The notes under the pieces were generated by a model, which was not told the origin of the DNA, did no database searches, and was given only the letters and a program-made list of their open reading frames with translations. Both the position numbers and the translations under genes were made by a program. This document shows, piece by piece, positions 18,032 to 27,888 of a stretch of DNA of 64,000 bases; within the stretch, counting starts at the first letter, position 1, and every line of letters starts with the position of its first letter. Origin of the DNA: Sporosarcina oncorhynchi (GTDB lineage: Bacteria; Bacillota; Bacilli; Bacillales_A; Planococcaceae); contig NZ_CP129118.1 in NCBI RefSeq assembly GCF_033304615.1, positions 2,104,001 through 2,168,000 of the forward strand. Direction: 5' to 3'.

Positions 18032-18780
18032 TGATTATCCCCTCCTATTCTTGAACGTCTATTTGAAGAAATTGACCTTCTAGAGGATGGAACATAACTA
18101 TTGCTAAATCGGTTCTCAATATACGTAATAAATTTTCCGAATATAAACGTCAGTATCAAATAGAGGATTGCAACTGTTAAATACGGCTCCCAGAATCTTG
18201 AATAAGCACCTGCCACCACTTTTCCTGCATATAATAAATCGCTAGCCGCGATGACAGTAACAAGTGAAGAGTCCTTCAATAGAGCAATTAATTCATTGCC
18301 AAGTGGCGGGATCATTCTCCTGAAAGCTTGAGGAAGTATGATTAGTTTCATAGCCGTATTATGTGGCATGCCGAGCGAACGGGCAGCTTCCATCTGGCCT
18401 TTATCAATGGATTGAATTCCTGCACGGATGATTTCTGCGTTATAAGCGGCACTGTTTAACATTAAGGCTACTGATCCCGAGACAAAAAATCCTAATGAAT
18501 GGCCAAACATACTCGGGATTAATGCAGTATGGATTAATAAGATTTGCACGAGTAAAGGCGTCCCGCGGAAAAAATCGACATAATACTTTGCTGGATAGTA
18601 AATCCATTTTCTCTTTGACAATTTCCCTAACCCAACAAATAAACCTAAAATGAATCCTCCGACATAACCTACTGCGGTCAGCGCTAACGTAACCCAAATA
18701 CCTCTGATGAAAAGCTCACGGTAACTCCAAATATTTTCGAACATCTCAATACGTAGACCTAAGAACTCCATAACGCTCAC
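18028..18780 (-). CDS. Polar amino-acid ABC transporter permease
   Basis: 250 residues with five or so membrane segments and the His/Glu/Phe permease signature around [10 protein letters not shown] (70-79). The EAA loop is [20 protein letters not shown]. The C-terminus is Arg/Ser-rich ([12 protein letters not shown]), an odd tail. It is the middle gene of a three-gene operon; the specificity cannot be told from the permease. Confidence 0.93.
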   Translation of the reverse strand: MSVMEFLGLRIEMFENIWSYRELFIRGIWVTLALTAVGYVGGFILGLFVGLGKLSKRKWIYYPAKYYVDFFRGTPLLVQILLIHTALIPSMFGHSLGFFVSGSVALMLNSAAYNAEIIRAGIQSIDKGQMEAARSLGMPHNTAMKLIILPQAFRRMIPPLGNELIALLKDSSLVTVIAASDLLYAGKVVAGAYSRFWEPYLTVAILYLILTFIFGKFITYIENRFSNSYVPSSRRSISSNRRSRIGGDNQ

Positions 18781-18818
18781 CTCCCCGATGTGAATAATTG
18801 TTGCTTACAATTCAACAA

Positions 18819-19616
18819 TCACTCCACATCAAAACCGGTGATTTCTTTCAGCTTTCCGTTTTCCTTGATCTTTTTAATCCCGTCATTCAACAAGTCAACA
18901 ATCTCCTGGTTCCCTTTCTTAACCATTAAACCGTAGTATTCTTTTTCAAAGCTATCATCTTCGACTGTTTTCAACTTTACTTTCGGATTATTCACTTTGT
19001 ATTCTATGACTACTGCGTTATCTCCAACAGCTGCATCTGCATTTCCATTAATCATTTCACTGATTGCTAGCGGCATCGTTTCAGCTGCGACGATATTTTT
19101 ATTCGTTTTACCTAGCAGTTTTTTTACGGCTTTATGTCCTGTCGTATTAATTTGAACGGAAACCTTTTTGTCTTTCAAATCATTGAAAGACGCTACATCC
19201 GAACTCTCTTGAACTAAAATTAATTGATTAGCAATAAAATAAGGATCAGAGAAATCGAACGATTGCTTACGTTCTTCGTCTATCGTTATTGAAGAAACGG
19301 CAAAATCAATTTCTTCGTTATCTAATGCTGGGAATAACGGCTCCCATCCATAGTTTTTATACTCCACTTCAAATCCTGCAGCTTCTGCAATGGCATTGAC
19401 GATGTCAATATCAATACCGACAATATTCCCTTTCGCATCCATATACTCCATCGGTGCATATGTTGCATCCGTTCCAACAATCAATTTCTTTTTACCATCT
19501 GTATTTGTCTGACTCGCTCCGTTCGTATTATCAGTTTTTGTGCCACATGCGACAAGGACAATAGATGTACATAGCACTGCGGCCAGTAACAATAGACGTT
19601 TGAATGTTCTCCCCAT
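18819..19616 (-). CDS. Amino-acid ABC transporter substrate-binding lipoprotein
   Basis: 265 residues. The signal peptide ends in the lipobox VACG (Cys24). The periplasmic-binding fold type 2 (SBP_bac_3) shows in KLIVGTDATYAPMEYMD and in DFAVSSITIDEERKQSFDFS. It delivers a polar amino acid to the permease and ATPase encoded downstream. It is first in the operon, behind a sigma-A-type promoter. Confidence 0.93.
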   Translation of the reverse strand: MGRTFKRLLLLAAVLCTSIVLVACGTKTDNTNGASQTNTDGKKKLIVGTDATYAPMEYMDAKGNIVGIDIDIVNAIAEAAGFEVEYKNYGWEPLFPALDNEEIDFAVSSITIDEERKQSFDFSDPYFIANQLILVQESSDVASFNDLKDKKVSVQINTTGHKAVKKLLGKTNKNIVAAETMPLAISEMINGNADAAVGDNAVVIEYKVNNPKVKLKTVEDDSFEKEYYGLMVKKGNQEIVDLLNDGIKKIKENGKLKEITGFDVE

Positions 19617-19668
19617 AAAACAGTCCCCCTCAATTTGTAGTAAAAAAGATAAATCGATACTTTACTAG

Positions 19669-19697
19669 ATTATAGTCGAGATAAAAGAAATCCACAA
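19669..19697 (-). promoter_or_regulatory. Promoter of the amino-acid ABC operon
   Basis: Minus strand: TTGTGG (19692-19697), 17-base spacer, TATAAT (19669-19674), about 50 bases before the lipoprotein start. Confidence 0.65.
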
Positions 19698-19762
19698 CCG
19701 AATATTTTCAATTTACGCCATTTTATAAAAACTAATTGAATTTCTCTTGATTGCTACTAACA

Positions 19763-19805
19763 GAAAAAAAAGATCCGCATCTCGATTTAGAGATACGGAT
19801 CTTTT
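19763..19805 (-). terminator. Terminator of ctaB
   Basis: AAAAGATCCGTATCTC/GAGATGCGGATCTTTT stem (one mismatch) with a long T run on the minus strand. Confidence 0.9.
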
Positions 19806-19847
19806 ATGTGTTGCTGAAATAAGAAAATAAAGGTTTAATCGTTCAAT

Positions 19848-20783
19848 TTAAAAGATTGGTGGTAATGTGACAGCAACCATTAATAGGAACAAAATCGCAA
19901 TATAATTGACGGAATACATGAACATGACATATGCCCATTTATCGTCGTCTTTTGCAAAGAAACCGCGAATTGAGACGGCTAGGAAGCCAACATTCAAAAT
20001 CGTTGCCAGAACGACGAAGACCATTCCGAGTGCCCCCAAATAGAAAGGTAATGGTAATAGACAGGCTGTGTAGACAAACATTTGGCGTTTTGTCATCTTA
20101 AAACCTCTTACTACCGGTAACATTGCAACATTTGCAACCTTATACTCGTTATACTTACGCATTGCAATCGCGAATGTATGTGGCATTTGCCAGATGAACA
20201 AAATAATAAACAGCATGATTGGAACCATATGATAGGATGGTGCAATCGCTGCCCAACCAATCATCGGCGTGACAGCACCTGAGATGCTTCCGATTACCGT
20301 ATTCAATGTGTACTTCCGCTTTGTCCACATCGTGTACATTATGACATAGGTGAACCAGCCAACAAATCCGTAGATAGCTGCTTCCATCGTCGTAAACATC
20401 AGCATGATTAAACCTGCAGCAGACAAACCGATTCCGATGCCAAGAACGGTATTTAACGATATATTACCAGTCACTGTTGGACGTTTCTGAGTCCGCTTCA
20501 TAACCGTGTCAATATCAACATCGTACCAATTGTTCAATACAAGTGCACCAGCCATAAGAATCGTGCTACCAATGATGGTCAACCAGAATAGCCTGCTGTT
20601 TGCTAATAACGAATCGCCAGTAAAATGAAGTGCTAGCCAAAATCCGACAAATACAGGTAAAGCATTAGCTATCAGTACAGGTGCTTTAAACAATGATTTG
20701 AAATCACTAATTAAAGTGCTCGCGCGTTCTTTTTCAATTGTAGTTTTAGTTTCAGTAAAAGTAATATCCATTTCTTTCGTCAT
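19848..20783 (-). CDS. ctaB: Protoheme IX farnesyltransferase (heme o synthase)
   Basis: 311 residues, a UbiA-family membrane prenyltransferase that adds farnesyl to heme b to make heme o for cytochrome oxidases. The prenyl-diphosphate site NNWYDVDIDTVMKRTQKRP (about residues 86-104) is intact. Eight or nine membrane segments are visible. The usual partner ctaA and the ctaCDEF genes are not next to it here. It has its own terminator. Confidence 0.94.
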   Translation of the reverse strand: MTKEMDITFTETKTTIEKERASTLISDFKSLFKAPVLIANALPVFVGFWLALHFTGDSLLANSRLFWLTIIGSTILMAGALVLNNWYDVDIDTVMKRTQKRPTVTGNISLNTVLGIGIGLSAAGLIMLMFTTMEAAIYGFVGWFTYVIMYTMWTKRKYTLNTVIGSISGAVTPMIGWAAIAPSYHMVPIMLFIILFIWQMPHTFAIAMRKYNEYKVANVAMLPVVRGFKMTKRQMFVYTACLLPLPFYLGALGMVFVVLATILNVGFLAVSIRGFFAKDDDKWAYVMFMYSVNYIAILFLLMVAVTLPPIF

Positions 20784-20959
20784 CTATATACGCTCCTTAG
20801 AAGCATTCTTAACTATCATCCCTTTCATCATATCATTTCATTCCTATTTATTTAAAGGTTTATCGCTTTTTATTCAGAAATTCACATACTAGTCTCTCGG
20901 ACCGTCACAAATTATTCAAAATCGCCTTAGACAGGCAAAATCAAACAACCCATTTCTAA

Positions 20960-20990
20960 TAAAAAAGAGAGCCTCCGAAGAAGCCCTCTG
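20960..20990 (-). terminator. Terminator of the 86-residue membrane protein gene
   Basis: Minus strand: AGAGGGCTTC, TTCG loop, GAGGCTCTCT, T run; 8 of 10 pairs. Confidence 0.75.
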
Positions 20991-20993
20991 TTT

Positions 20994-21254
20994 TCACTGT
21001 ACAATAATCCCTATAAATAGAATAAAAATAACCATCAGAATATAAAAAGCAATGACTAGCGCAAACATACCAGCAGTCACAATTAGATAGGCTTTCGAAA
21101 AATTGTTTCTCGGATCCTTTTTATCAGTAGCCCAAATAATAAGCATGACAATATTCACAATCGGCAACGCTGTCAGAATAATTGTGATGATCCAATCTTT
21201 TAAAGACATCATTTGGTTGGTCTGTTGTAATTCATTTATTTCCAATTTATCCAC
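20994..21254 (-). CDS. Small two-TM membrane protein, unknown function
   Basis: 86 residues. A polar N-terminus is followed by two hydrophobic helices (about 21-43 and 56-86) separated by the charged ATDKKDPRNNFSKAYL loop, a pattern common in small Bacillales membrane proteins. It has its own terminator. The function is unknown. Confidence 0.75.
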   Translation of the reverse strand: MDKLEINELQQTNQMMSLKDWIITIILTALPIVNIVMLIIWATDKKDPRNNFSKAYLIVTAGMFALVIAFYILMVIFILFIGIIVQ

Positions 21255-21371
21255 CCCTTCTATTCTTTACGTTCGTTCCTGAAATAAGTTTCAAATTTCT
21301 GTAGATATGTATAGTTGGTCATGTTGTCGGTCATGTTAAATGGAAACAGTAAGAAAGGATGACCTGTTAAA

Positions 21372-21797
21372 ATGAAAAAATCGACTTCCTTCATAAATAT
21401 CGTCCTAAGTATCATTTTATTAACAGCCTGTAGCAATCAAAACCTGATTCCTGTAAAAGAAGCTAAAGATATTGTCGATACATATGGGATTACTGCATTC
21501 TCTGTCATTATTGATACGAAAGAACAAAGTGAAGCGTTATCTGCAAGCTTTTCCGAAAAGAAAGAACGGTCAGAAGCAGAGTATTTACATAAAAAAGATG
21601 AAGTCCAACTTCATGGTAAGAAAGCGCTGACAAAAATTTCAGGTATCTTAGAGGAGATGGATATCGATCCGGAGACGGACGAAACAACTCTCATCAAAAA
21701 AACTGCCGACGCCTTTGAATTTTCAGATTTTAAAACAATAAAAATTGACATCACTTTCAAAGGACACGACGGAAAAAAAATATCCATGTCAAAATAA
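21372..21797 (+). CDS. YusW-family lipoprotein
   Basis: 141 residues. The lipobox is LTAC (Cys20). The mature part carries the YusW-like domain: ITAFSVIIDTKEQSEAL, then LHGKKALTKISGILEEMDID and IKIDITFKGHDG. The family is made of Bacillales lipoproteins of unknown role. The start lies after AAAGGATGACCTGTTAAA. It is a single gene. Confidence 0.78.
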   Translation: MKKSTSFINIVLSIILLTACSNQNLIPVKEAKDIVDTYGITAFSVIIDTKEQSEALSASFSEKKERSEAEYLHKKDEVQLHGKKALTKISGILEEMDIDPETDETTLIKKTADAFEFSDFKTIKIDITFKGHDGKKISMSK

Positions 21798-21923
21798 ATG
21801 AGATATCGATTGCAACAAAAGCAATTGATATCTTTTTCCTATCGGGCTTCCATTTGCGAAAAAAAGGGTATTGGATAGACAAATCGTTTTTTGCAACTAG
21901 ATAACCGACGAGGAGGAAATTCA

Positions 21924-22760
21924 ATGGAGTGGAAAGGCAGAAGAGGGAGTCAGAATGTCGAAGATCGTAGAGGATTGAGTGGTAAGGCTGTCGTTGGAGG
22001 TGGAATAGGGAGCATTATACTCGTTCTCGTTGTGTTATTTATGGGTGGCGATCCATCAGATATACTTTCTAACGTGACATCAACACCGTCCAATACAGAA
22101 TATGTGGAAACTGAGCAGGATAAAGAACTGGCGGAATTTGTATCCGTCGTCTTAGCGGAAACGGAAGATGTGTGGTCAACTATTTTTGAAAAAGAAGGGA
22201 TGGTCTATAGAGAACCGACACTTGTTCTGTTTTCCGGTAGCGTTCAATCCGCTTGTGGAATGGCCGGTGCTGCGGTAGGCCCTTTCTATTGTCCAGCCGA
22301 TGAGAAATTATATATTGACTTAAGTTTCTATGATGAACTTCAGAACAAGTTTCAAGCCCCTGGAGATTTTGCGATGGCCTATGTTATCGCACACGAAGTC
22401 GGACACCATGTCCAAAAGCTTCTCGGTACTAGCGATGAGATGGCGAAGATTCGCAATCAGGTAAGTGAAGAAGAGTATAACAAATATTCGGTACGTCTAG
22501 AGTTGCAGGCGGACTATCTAGCAGGGGTCTGGGCACATCACGCACAAAGCATAGGAATTCTAGAAGAAGGCGACTATGAAGAGGCTTTGAAAGCAGCCAG
22601 CGCTGTTGGAGATGATACGATTCAAAAAAGAGCACGAGGATATGTTGTACCTGAAAGCTTTACCCACGGAACATCAGATCAACGTAAACGATGGTTTTCA
22701 AAAGGGTTTAAAGCGGGCAATCTACGTGAAGGCGACACTTTTAATGCTGTGAATCTTTAA
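21924..22760 (+). CDS. Neutral zinc metallopeptidase (YpfJ family)
   Basis: 278 residues. The N-terminus is Arg/Gly-rich and is followed by one membrane anchor (about 28-45). The extracytoplasmic zinc peptidase domain contains the zinc site HEVGHH and the later ELQADYLAGVWAHH third-ligand region. The family is YpfJ (DUF2342-like putative neutral zinc peptidase). A frame opens at 21891, but GAGGAGG lies directly before the ATG at 21924. Confidence 0.9.
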   Translation: MEWKGRRGSQNVEDRRGLSGKAVVGGGIGSIILVLVVLFMGGDPSDILSNVTSTPSNTEYVETEQDKELAEFVSVVLAETEDVWSTIFEKEGMVYREPTLVLFSGSVQSACGMAGAAVGPFYCPADEKLYIDLSFYDELQNKFQAPGDFAMAYVIAHEVGHHVQKLLGTSDEMAKIRNQVSEEEYNKYSVRLELQADYLAGVWAHHAQSIGILEEGDYEEALKAASAVGDDTIQKRARGYVVPESFTHGTSDQRKRWFSKGFKAGNLREGDTFNAVNL

Positions 22761-22761
22761 A

Positions 22762-22797
22762 TAAAAATCGACCGAAAATTGTTCGGTCGATTTTTGT
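22762..22797. terminator. Bidirectional terminator (zinc peptidase / chemoreceptor)
   Basis: AAAAATCGACCGAA/TTCGGTCGATTTTT perfect stem between convergent genes. Confidence 0.92.
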
Positions 22798-22799
22798 AT

Positions 22800-23708
22800 T
22801 CAGACGATGTCTGAGACTTTTTTTGATTGACTATCGAGTTCTGATGCAGATGAAGCGATAGACTGAAAATCCTCCATCGCAACTTCAATATGTTGCTGAC
22901 AACGTTCAATATACTCTTTTGCTAGTGCAGTACCACTTGAGATATTCAGAACATCTGTCGAGATCGCTTCAACACCTTGTCTAACTTCAACAATTGATTT
23001 TTCAACATTTGCGGACAGTTTTCTCACTTCTTTTGCGACAACATCAAATCCTCTGCCATGCTCCCCTGCACGTGCCGCTTCTATTGCGGCATTGAGTGCG
23101 AGCAAGTTTGTCTGCGCAGCGATTTCTCGAATTGTTTTGACGATGAGTTGAATACTTTCGGCATGAACGCGTAAATGGGCTAGAATTTCCTCATTTTCAC
23201 TGGACGTTTTAGCGATATATTCGATGATTGTTAAAAGTTCTTTGCTGCGGTCAATACCGACATCCGCACGCTCAGTCAATCCTTCGGACATATTGCGAAG
23301 CTCCTGTACAACAGAGGTGATGGACGTCTGCCGTTTCGTAATGTTCGTCGCTACTTTGGAAATACCGATTACTTTCCTGCTTCCTTCACTGAATATCGGC
23401 ATATATGTTGCTTCAAGCCAGACGGGATGGCCATTTTTATCAATTCTTTCAACTTTGCCTTGCTGACTAATACCTCTTAATAGTTCACTCCAAAACTTTT
23501 CGTAAGCTCCACTTTTCACGTACTCAGTGGGGCAAAACCTCTCATGTGAAGTACCAACCATTTCTTCAACTGTATAGCCCATTGCTGTTGCGAAATTCTC
23601 ATTAACGTAAGCCACTTTATGATTCGTATCAAAACGGATGATTGCCAGATTCTCTTCAATGGCCCTAACAACATGATCGTCTGTTACCATTTCCACTGTT
23701 GTATTCAC
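22800..23708 (-). CDS. PAS domain plus methyl-accepting signalling domain, soluble receptor
   Basis: 302 residues. An N-terminal PAS domain (about 15-125, with [19 protein letters not shown]) is followed by a shortened MCP signalling region. The hairpin tip, highly conserved in chemoreceptors, is [20 protein letters not shown] then [18 protein letters not shown] (about 192-230). No membrane segment is present, so it is a cytoplasmic sensor of the Aer-like or soluble-MCP type. The ligand or cofactor is unknown; no chemotaxis genes are adjacent. Confidence 0.9.
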   Translation of the reverse strand: MNTTVEMVTDDHVVRAIEENLAIIRFDTNHKVAYVNENFATAMGYTVEEMVGTSHERFCPTEYVKSGAYEKFWSELLRGISQQGKVERIDKNGHPVWLEATYMPIFSEGSRKVIGISKVATNITKRQTSITSVVQELRNMSEGLTERADVGIDRSKELLTIIEYIAKTSSENEEILAHLRVHAESIQLIVKTIREIAAQTNLLALNAAIEAARAGEHGRGFDVVAKEVRKLSANVEKSIVEVRQGVEAISTDVLNISSGTALAKEYIERCQQHIEVAMEDFQSIASSASELDSQSKKVSDIV

Positions 23709-23872
23709 ACTTCCACTCCCTCAATATACCTAAGCAGTGCAAAAGAAAAGACAAGCTTCAGTAGAAAGCGAGCCTATTTCATTACGCATATAAGTCTATT
23801 AAATCATAAAATGTGTAGAATTGGAATACCTTGGGCATAACAAATCTGAATTTATTTTATGTTTTAATTACT

Positions 23873-24673
23873 TCAGGAACCGACTATGATGTTGTTCTCA
23901 AGATTATTCAATGTGGATAATATGCTCAATGCAGTTAAGTAACTTGTTTTCGGATTATCGGGCGAGGGATTATTTTTAATGGTCATTTCAAATTCACCAA
24001 AGCCACCAAACGCTTTTATATGATGTATATTTTTTGTAACGTGGGGATCTGCGATGATTTTTACGTTTGTCTTATCCACTCCGAGCCCCGCTAGCGACAA
24101 CGCGATTGCGACATTTGCATTTTTAGGGAATCTATTAATCGCCTCAAATGCCGATCCTTCAAAAACTACTTTTTCCTGTACAAGTGAAGCATCAGTCAGT
24201 GCCGTAGCTGGTTTGCGGGATGTCAATGTGACAGCCTCTAACTCCCCTGCTAGCTTAGTAGCTTTAATCACATCAAGTCCCCCGATTGCTCCTGACGGCA
24301 AGTAGACTTTTTGTTCCGAAACAGCTGCTGCTATTTGAAGTTTTTCAGTAAATTGTGAGTCTGCCATAGCTCCAATGCTTATTAATAGAAGATCTTTCTG
24401 ATGGACTATTTTAGTTGCATACTTTTTGGCAACCTCGATATTTGCGCATTCAATAATTAAATCGATATCTTTCTGCAAAAACGCGTCTATTTCATAAAAT
24501 GGTTCACAGCTATATTTTTCAGCTAATCGATTCAAATCTAATTGGGACTTTTTTCGTTCGTCAAAGATGGCAGTGATTTTAGTATTAGCAATGACATGTT
24601 CTTCATTTATTTTCTTTAAGAGGAATGTACCGATTGAGCCTTTTCCAATTAAACCAATATTGATAGGAATCAA
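23873..24673 (-). CDS. nadX: Aspartate dehydrogenase (NadX/DUF108 family)
   Basis: 266 residues. The Rossmann motif GLIGKGSIGTFLL is followed by a C-terminal domain with LPSGAIGGLDVIKATKLAGE and VTLTSRKP, typical of L-aspartate dehydrogenase, which supplies iminoaspartate for NAD synthesis or deaminates aspartate. No nadA or nadC is adjacent. The start is unusual: the TTG follows AAAGGG with almost no spacing, so the real initiation codon may lie a few codons downstream or be a rare one. Confidence 0.82.
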   Translation of the reverse strand: MIPINIGLIGKGSIGTFLLKKINEEHVIANTKITAIFDERKKSQLDLNRLAEKYSCEPFYEIDAFLQKDIDLIIECANIEVAKKYATKIVHQKDLLLISIGAMADSQFTEKLQIAAAVSEQKVYLPSGAIGGLDVIKATKLAGELEAVTLTSRKPATALTDASLVQEKVVFEGSAFEAINRFPKNANVAIALSLAGLGVDKTNVKIIADPHVTKNIHHIKAFGGFGEFEMTIKNNPSPDNPKTSYLTALSILSTLNNLENNIIVGS

Positions 24674-24701
24674 CCCTTTCTATTTTAAATTCAGTATATA
24701 T

Positions 24702-24735
24702 GAAAACCCCCTTCGGATGAACCGAAGGGGGTTTC
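24702..24735 (-). terminator. Terminator of the S-layer protein gene
   Basis: AAACCCCCTTCGG/CCGAAGGGGGTTT, a 13-bp GC-rich stem followed by TC on the minus strand. It is a strong terminator, fitting a highly expressed gene. Confidence 0.9.
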
Positions 24736-24749
24736 ATGTTGCCAATTAA

Positions 24750-27608
24750 TTATTGAGTAATTGTAATTGGCGTTGCAGTAGACAATTTGTTTCCTACCGC
24801 ATCCATTATAGAAATAGTGTTTAGCGCTTTAAATACTAAGCCACTATTAATATCAGCTGTAGATACGTTGTCTTGTAGTGTGAAAGTGACAGATTCCATT
24901 CCTGGAGTAGCCGTTGTTGGACTTGTTACAGTAGTTTTACCTGCAACAGTTGCTCCACCAATCACCAATTCAAAATCTTGCGTTCCATTAGTTGTTGTTA
25001 CTGCTTCGGAAAATGTAACTTTAACTTGGTTAGTCCCTACTAATACTGCAGACTTTACAGTCGGAGCAATATTTTCATTTAATGAAACTATGCTCGTAGT
25101 GTACATTTCCATAACTTTAGTAGAACCAGCTGCTTTTACGTTTTGAACGCTGATATTGCGAACACCTGTGAATGTGTTTGAACCTTTTTGAAGATTCAAT
25201 ACAGCCACCTGCTTACCATCTATAGCAGGCTTAAGTGTTACTGATTCAATAACTGCGCCAGAAATTGTATAGTTTGCTACATTACTTGCAGAAGCACCAT
25301 CAACCTCTTTATTAAATGTTACATTTACTTTATTATTGTCTGAAGTATCCTGTTCGATAGCTTCAACGCCTACTACAGCAGTGTTTGCTGGCGTACCGTC
25401 AGTACCTCGTACGAATGATACTGCAGCTTTTGGAGCGACAACTCCGAATTCACTTGCAACGTTATTAAATGTCAAATCAAGTGTGTATGCAGCACCTTCT
25501 ACATCAAAAGTAGTGCCGAGGAATGTATCCAATTCTACACGGATTACTTTTTTGTTTAGAGGATTTTTATAGGCTACTGAAGTAGCTGTAAGATCAGTTT
25601 CACCAATCGTTGTAGTAACATAATTTTTAACGAACGAACCAGTTGCATCAACTGTTGGAGTTGAACCAAGATCAACATTCTTATCGAATGTAAGTTCCAA
25701 GTACTGTTTCATATTCGTTTCGTCTGTAACTACCGCGCTTGATTGTACTTTCGGTGCATTAATATCTGAAACGAAAGTGACAACTTTAGTTGTTGTTTCG
25801 CCCGCTTCACCGCTTAGGTCGACAGCGTTGCTTACCACAACTGTTTTAGCATTATCTAATACAGATGTTGTTGTAACGTTGTAAACAGTCGGGTCAGTTG
25901 AATCTTTAACAACAGTTATTCCAGTCATTCCAGAAACCGTTACCGTTGGTGCTGCTTGTAATTCTTCTGAGAATTTAACTGCAAATGATTTCGCGCCAGT
26001 TTGTGTAATTGTTGAAACAACAGGTTTCACACCGTCTTTGTCACCTTTTTGGAAAGTAACAGTCGTAGGATTAGGTGAAATCAGGTTTTCTGCCATATCT
26101 CTAGTTCCTACAAATGATGCAACGACATCTTGGTTAGCTGCAACATCAGAACCAATTGTGAAAGTAACTTCTTTCGCGCCGGCAGTAAAGTCATTCGTTA
26201 CGCCATTGCCTGATCCGCTTACTACTGTACCGTTTGCAAGCTTGTACGTTACCGTTCCTAATTCCTTAATAGGTTCAGAGAAAGTAACTTTAAATTTGCT
26301 AGCTGACAATCTATCAGTCTTCACAACTGTAGGAGCAGTTTTATCTGCAGTTAGAGTTACCATTCCAGTGTACTTAACGATATTTTTACCGTTATATGAT
26401 TTTACATTGTCTACGACTACATCATAACGCTTAGATAGTACATTTTGTGCAGTAATAGTCAATGTTTTACCGTCTGCTGAAAGCGTACCTGTCAAGTTGC
26501 CTGGCGTAATGCCGTCAAGTGATGTCATTGAAAGTACGTCTGTTTTGAATGTACCGTCAGCGTTCAACAATGTCGCTTTATCTACAGGAAGATTAAAGTG
26601 TACTTGTACTTGAGTAGCACTCAAACCTTCTACTGAAGACACTTCCAAGCTGTTCGGTTCTGCCACTTTCACAGTAACGACTACATCTTCTGCATTGTTT
26701 CCAGCAGCATCTACAGCGCTATACGTGATTTTATAAGTGCCGTAGACTTTAGTGTCAATAGCAGTAAGTCTTTCGCCAGCTTCGTTTGTGATAACTGAAG
26801 TGACTTCAACGTTCTCATCAACGTTGTCAGTTGCAGTTACAACTGGAGCTGTGAACTCTTTACCGTATTCCACGTTAAGTGTTTTTTCACCAGTGTATAC
26901 TAGTTTTGGTGCTTCTGTATCTACTTCTTCTCCTACTTCTACGTTAGAAGTTTTGTAGAGGAATGAAGCGAATTGACCGCGCGTTGTTGTGTTTTTAGGG
27001 TTGAATTGCGGTGCAACCGGGTTTGTGATATCGAAATAGTCTAGTACGTCGATGTATGGACGAGCTTCCGCTTTTGCTTTCGCAAGGTCCGTTACGTCTT
27101 TATCGAACTCTGTTTCTTTGACTACAGTAACTAGATCTGTTTTATGAATAGCGTCATATGCTCTGACAAGAACGATTGCCATGTTTTCACGTGTAATATC
27201 GAGTCCTGCTCCGAGTGTACCATCCGCATAACCATTAAATACGCCATTGTCTTTTACCAATGCTGCGTATTTAAGAAGTTCGTCGTTTGATTTAGATGTA
27301 AGATCCTTGAAACGTGGGTTTGTCTTGTAATCTGCTGGGATTTCATAGTCTAGTGATACTAGCCATTTACCCATCATTTTGACAACATCAGAACGAGTCA
27401 ATGTTTTATTTGGTTGGAATGTACCGTCGGGATATCCGCTAATAACACCTGCTTCTACTAGTGCTTTGATAGCTGGTTCGTGCGTATTCCCTTTCACGTC
27501 GGAAAACTCCGCTGCGCTAACTACTGGCGCGACTGCCGATGCTACCAATGCTGCTGATGCTGCACCGATCATGAAATTACGATATTTCTTTGGTTGGTTG
27601 TTACCCAT
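24750..27608 (-). CDS. S-layer protein with SLH anchor
   Basis: 952 residues, secreted. The signal peptide covers about 1-31 (ends VVSAAEF). Three SLH domains follow at about 33-78, 95-150 and 165-218; their TRSD, ITREN and TTRGQ segments are the conserved cell-wall-polymer-binding spots. Residues 228-318 form an Ig-like DUF5011-type domain (DNVDENVEV, KVYGTYKITYSAVDAAGN). The rest is a string of SbsA-type Ig-like domains (repeated DKTAPTVV, SEPIKEL, VTFSEAV). It is probably the surface-layer array subunit. It has a strong AGAGGAGG ribosome site and a strong terminator. Confidence 0.92.
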   Translation of the reverse strand: MGNNQPKKYRNFMIGAASAALVASAVAPVVSAAEFSDVKGNTHEPAIKALVEAGVISGYPDGTFQPNKTLTRSDVVKMMGKWLVSLDYEIPADYKTNPRFKDLTSKSNDELLKYAALVKDNGVFNGYADGTLGAGLDITRENMAIVLVRAYDAIHKTDLVTVVKETEFDKDVTDLAKAKAEARPYIDVLDYFDITNPVAPQFNPKNTTTRGQFASFLYKTSNVEVGEEVDTEAPKLVYTGEKTLNVEYGKEFTAPVVTATDNVDENVEVTSVITNEAGERLTAIDTKVYGTYKITYSAVDAAGNNAEDVVVTVKVAEPNSLEVSSVEGLSATQVQVHFNLPVDKATLLNADGTFKTDVLSMTSLDGITPGNLTGTLSADGKTLTITAQNVLSKRYDVVVDNVKSYNGKNIVKYTGMVTLTADKTAPTVVKTDRLSASKFKVTFSEPIKELGTVTYKLANGTVVSGSGNGVTNDFTAGAKEVTFTIGSDVAANQDVVASFVGTRDMAENLISPNPTTVTFQKGDKDGVKPVVSTITQTGAKSFAVKFSEELQAAPTVTVSGMTGITVVKDSTDPTVYNVTTTSVLDNAKTVVVSNAVDLSGEAGETTTKVVTFVSDINAPKVQSSAVVTDETNMKQYLELTFDKNVDLGSTPTVDATGSFVKNYVTTTIGETDLTATSVAYKNPLNKKVIRVELDTFLGTTFDVEGAAYTLDLTFNNVASEFGVVAPKAAVSFVRGTDGTPANTAVVGVEAIEQDTSDNNKVNVTFNKEVDGASASNVANYTISGAVIESVTLKPAIDGKQVAVLNLQKGSNTFTGVRNISVQNVKAAGSTKVMEMYTTSIVSLNENIAPTVKSAVLVGTNQVKVTFSEAVTTTNGTQDFELVIGGATVAGKTTVTSPTTATPGMESVTFTLQDNVSTADINSGLVFKALNTISIMDAVGNKLSTATPITITQ

Positions 27609-27888
27609 AAATAATTTCCTCCTCTGAGATGTACTAATACTTGAAAGCTATGCATCCCATATACATATACCCTCACCAACTATTATTAATCATATTTTAT
27701 GAAATTGATAGAGGTATTAACTGGTTATAGTTCCAGTCTATTAGCCTTTTGGCGTAAAATATAATACTAGTTTGCTAACAGATTTGAATCGTTAAAAACA
27801 ATTATTCATTATTTTTTTATTCAGGATAAAGACTTAGCCAAATTGCTCTTATTTTAAACACTTACAAATTGAAAATATCCCACACATC

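Noticed and set aside
24787-27627. Several plus-strand frames of 60-130 codons
   Set aside because: Antisense shadows of the S-layer gene, whose biased codon use leaves the opposite strand open.
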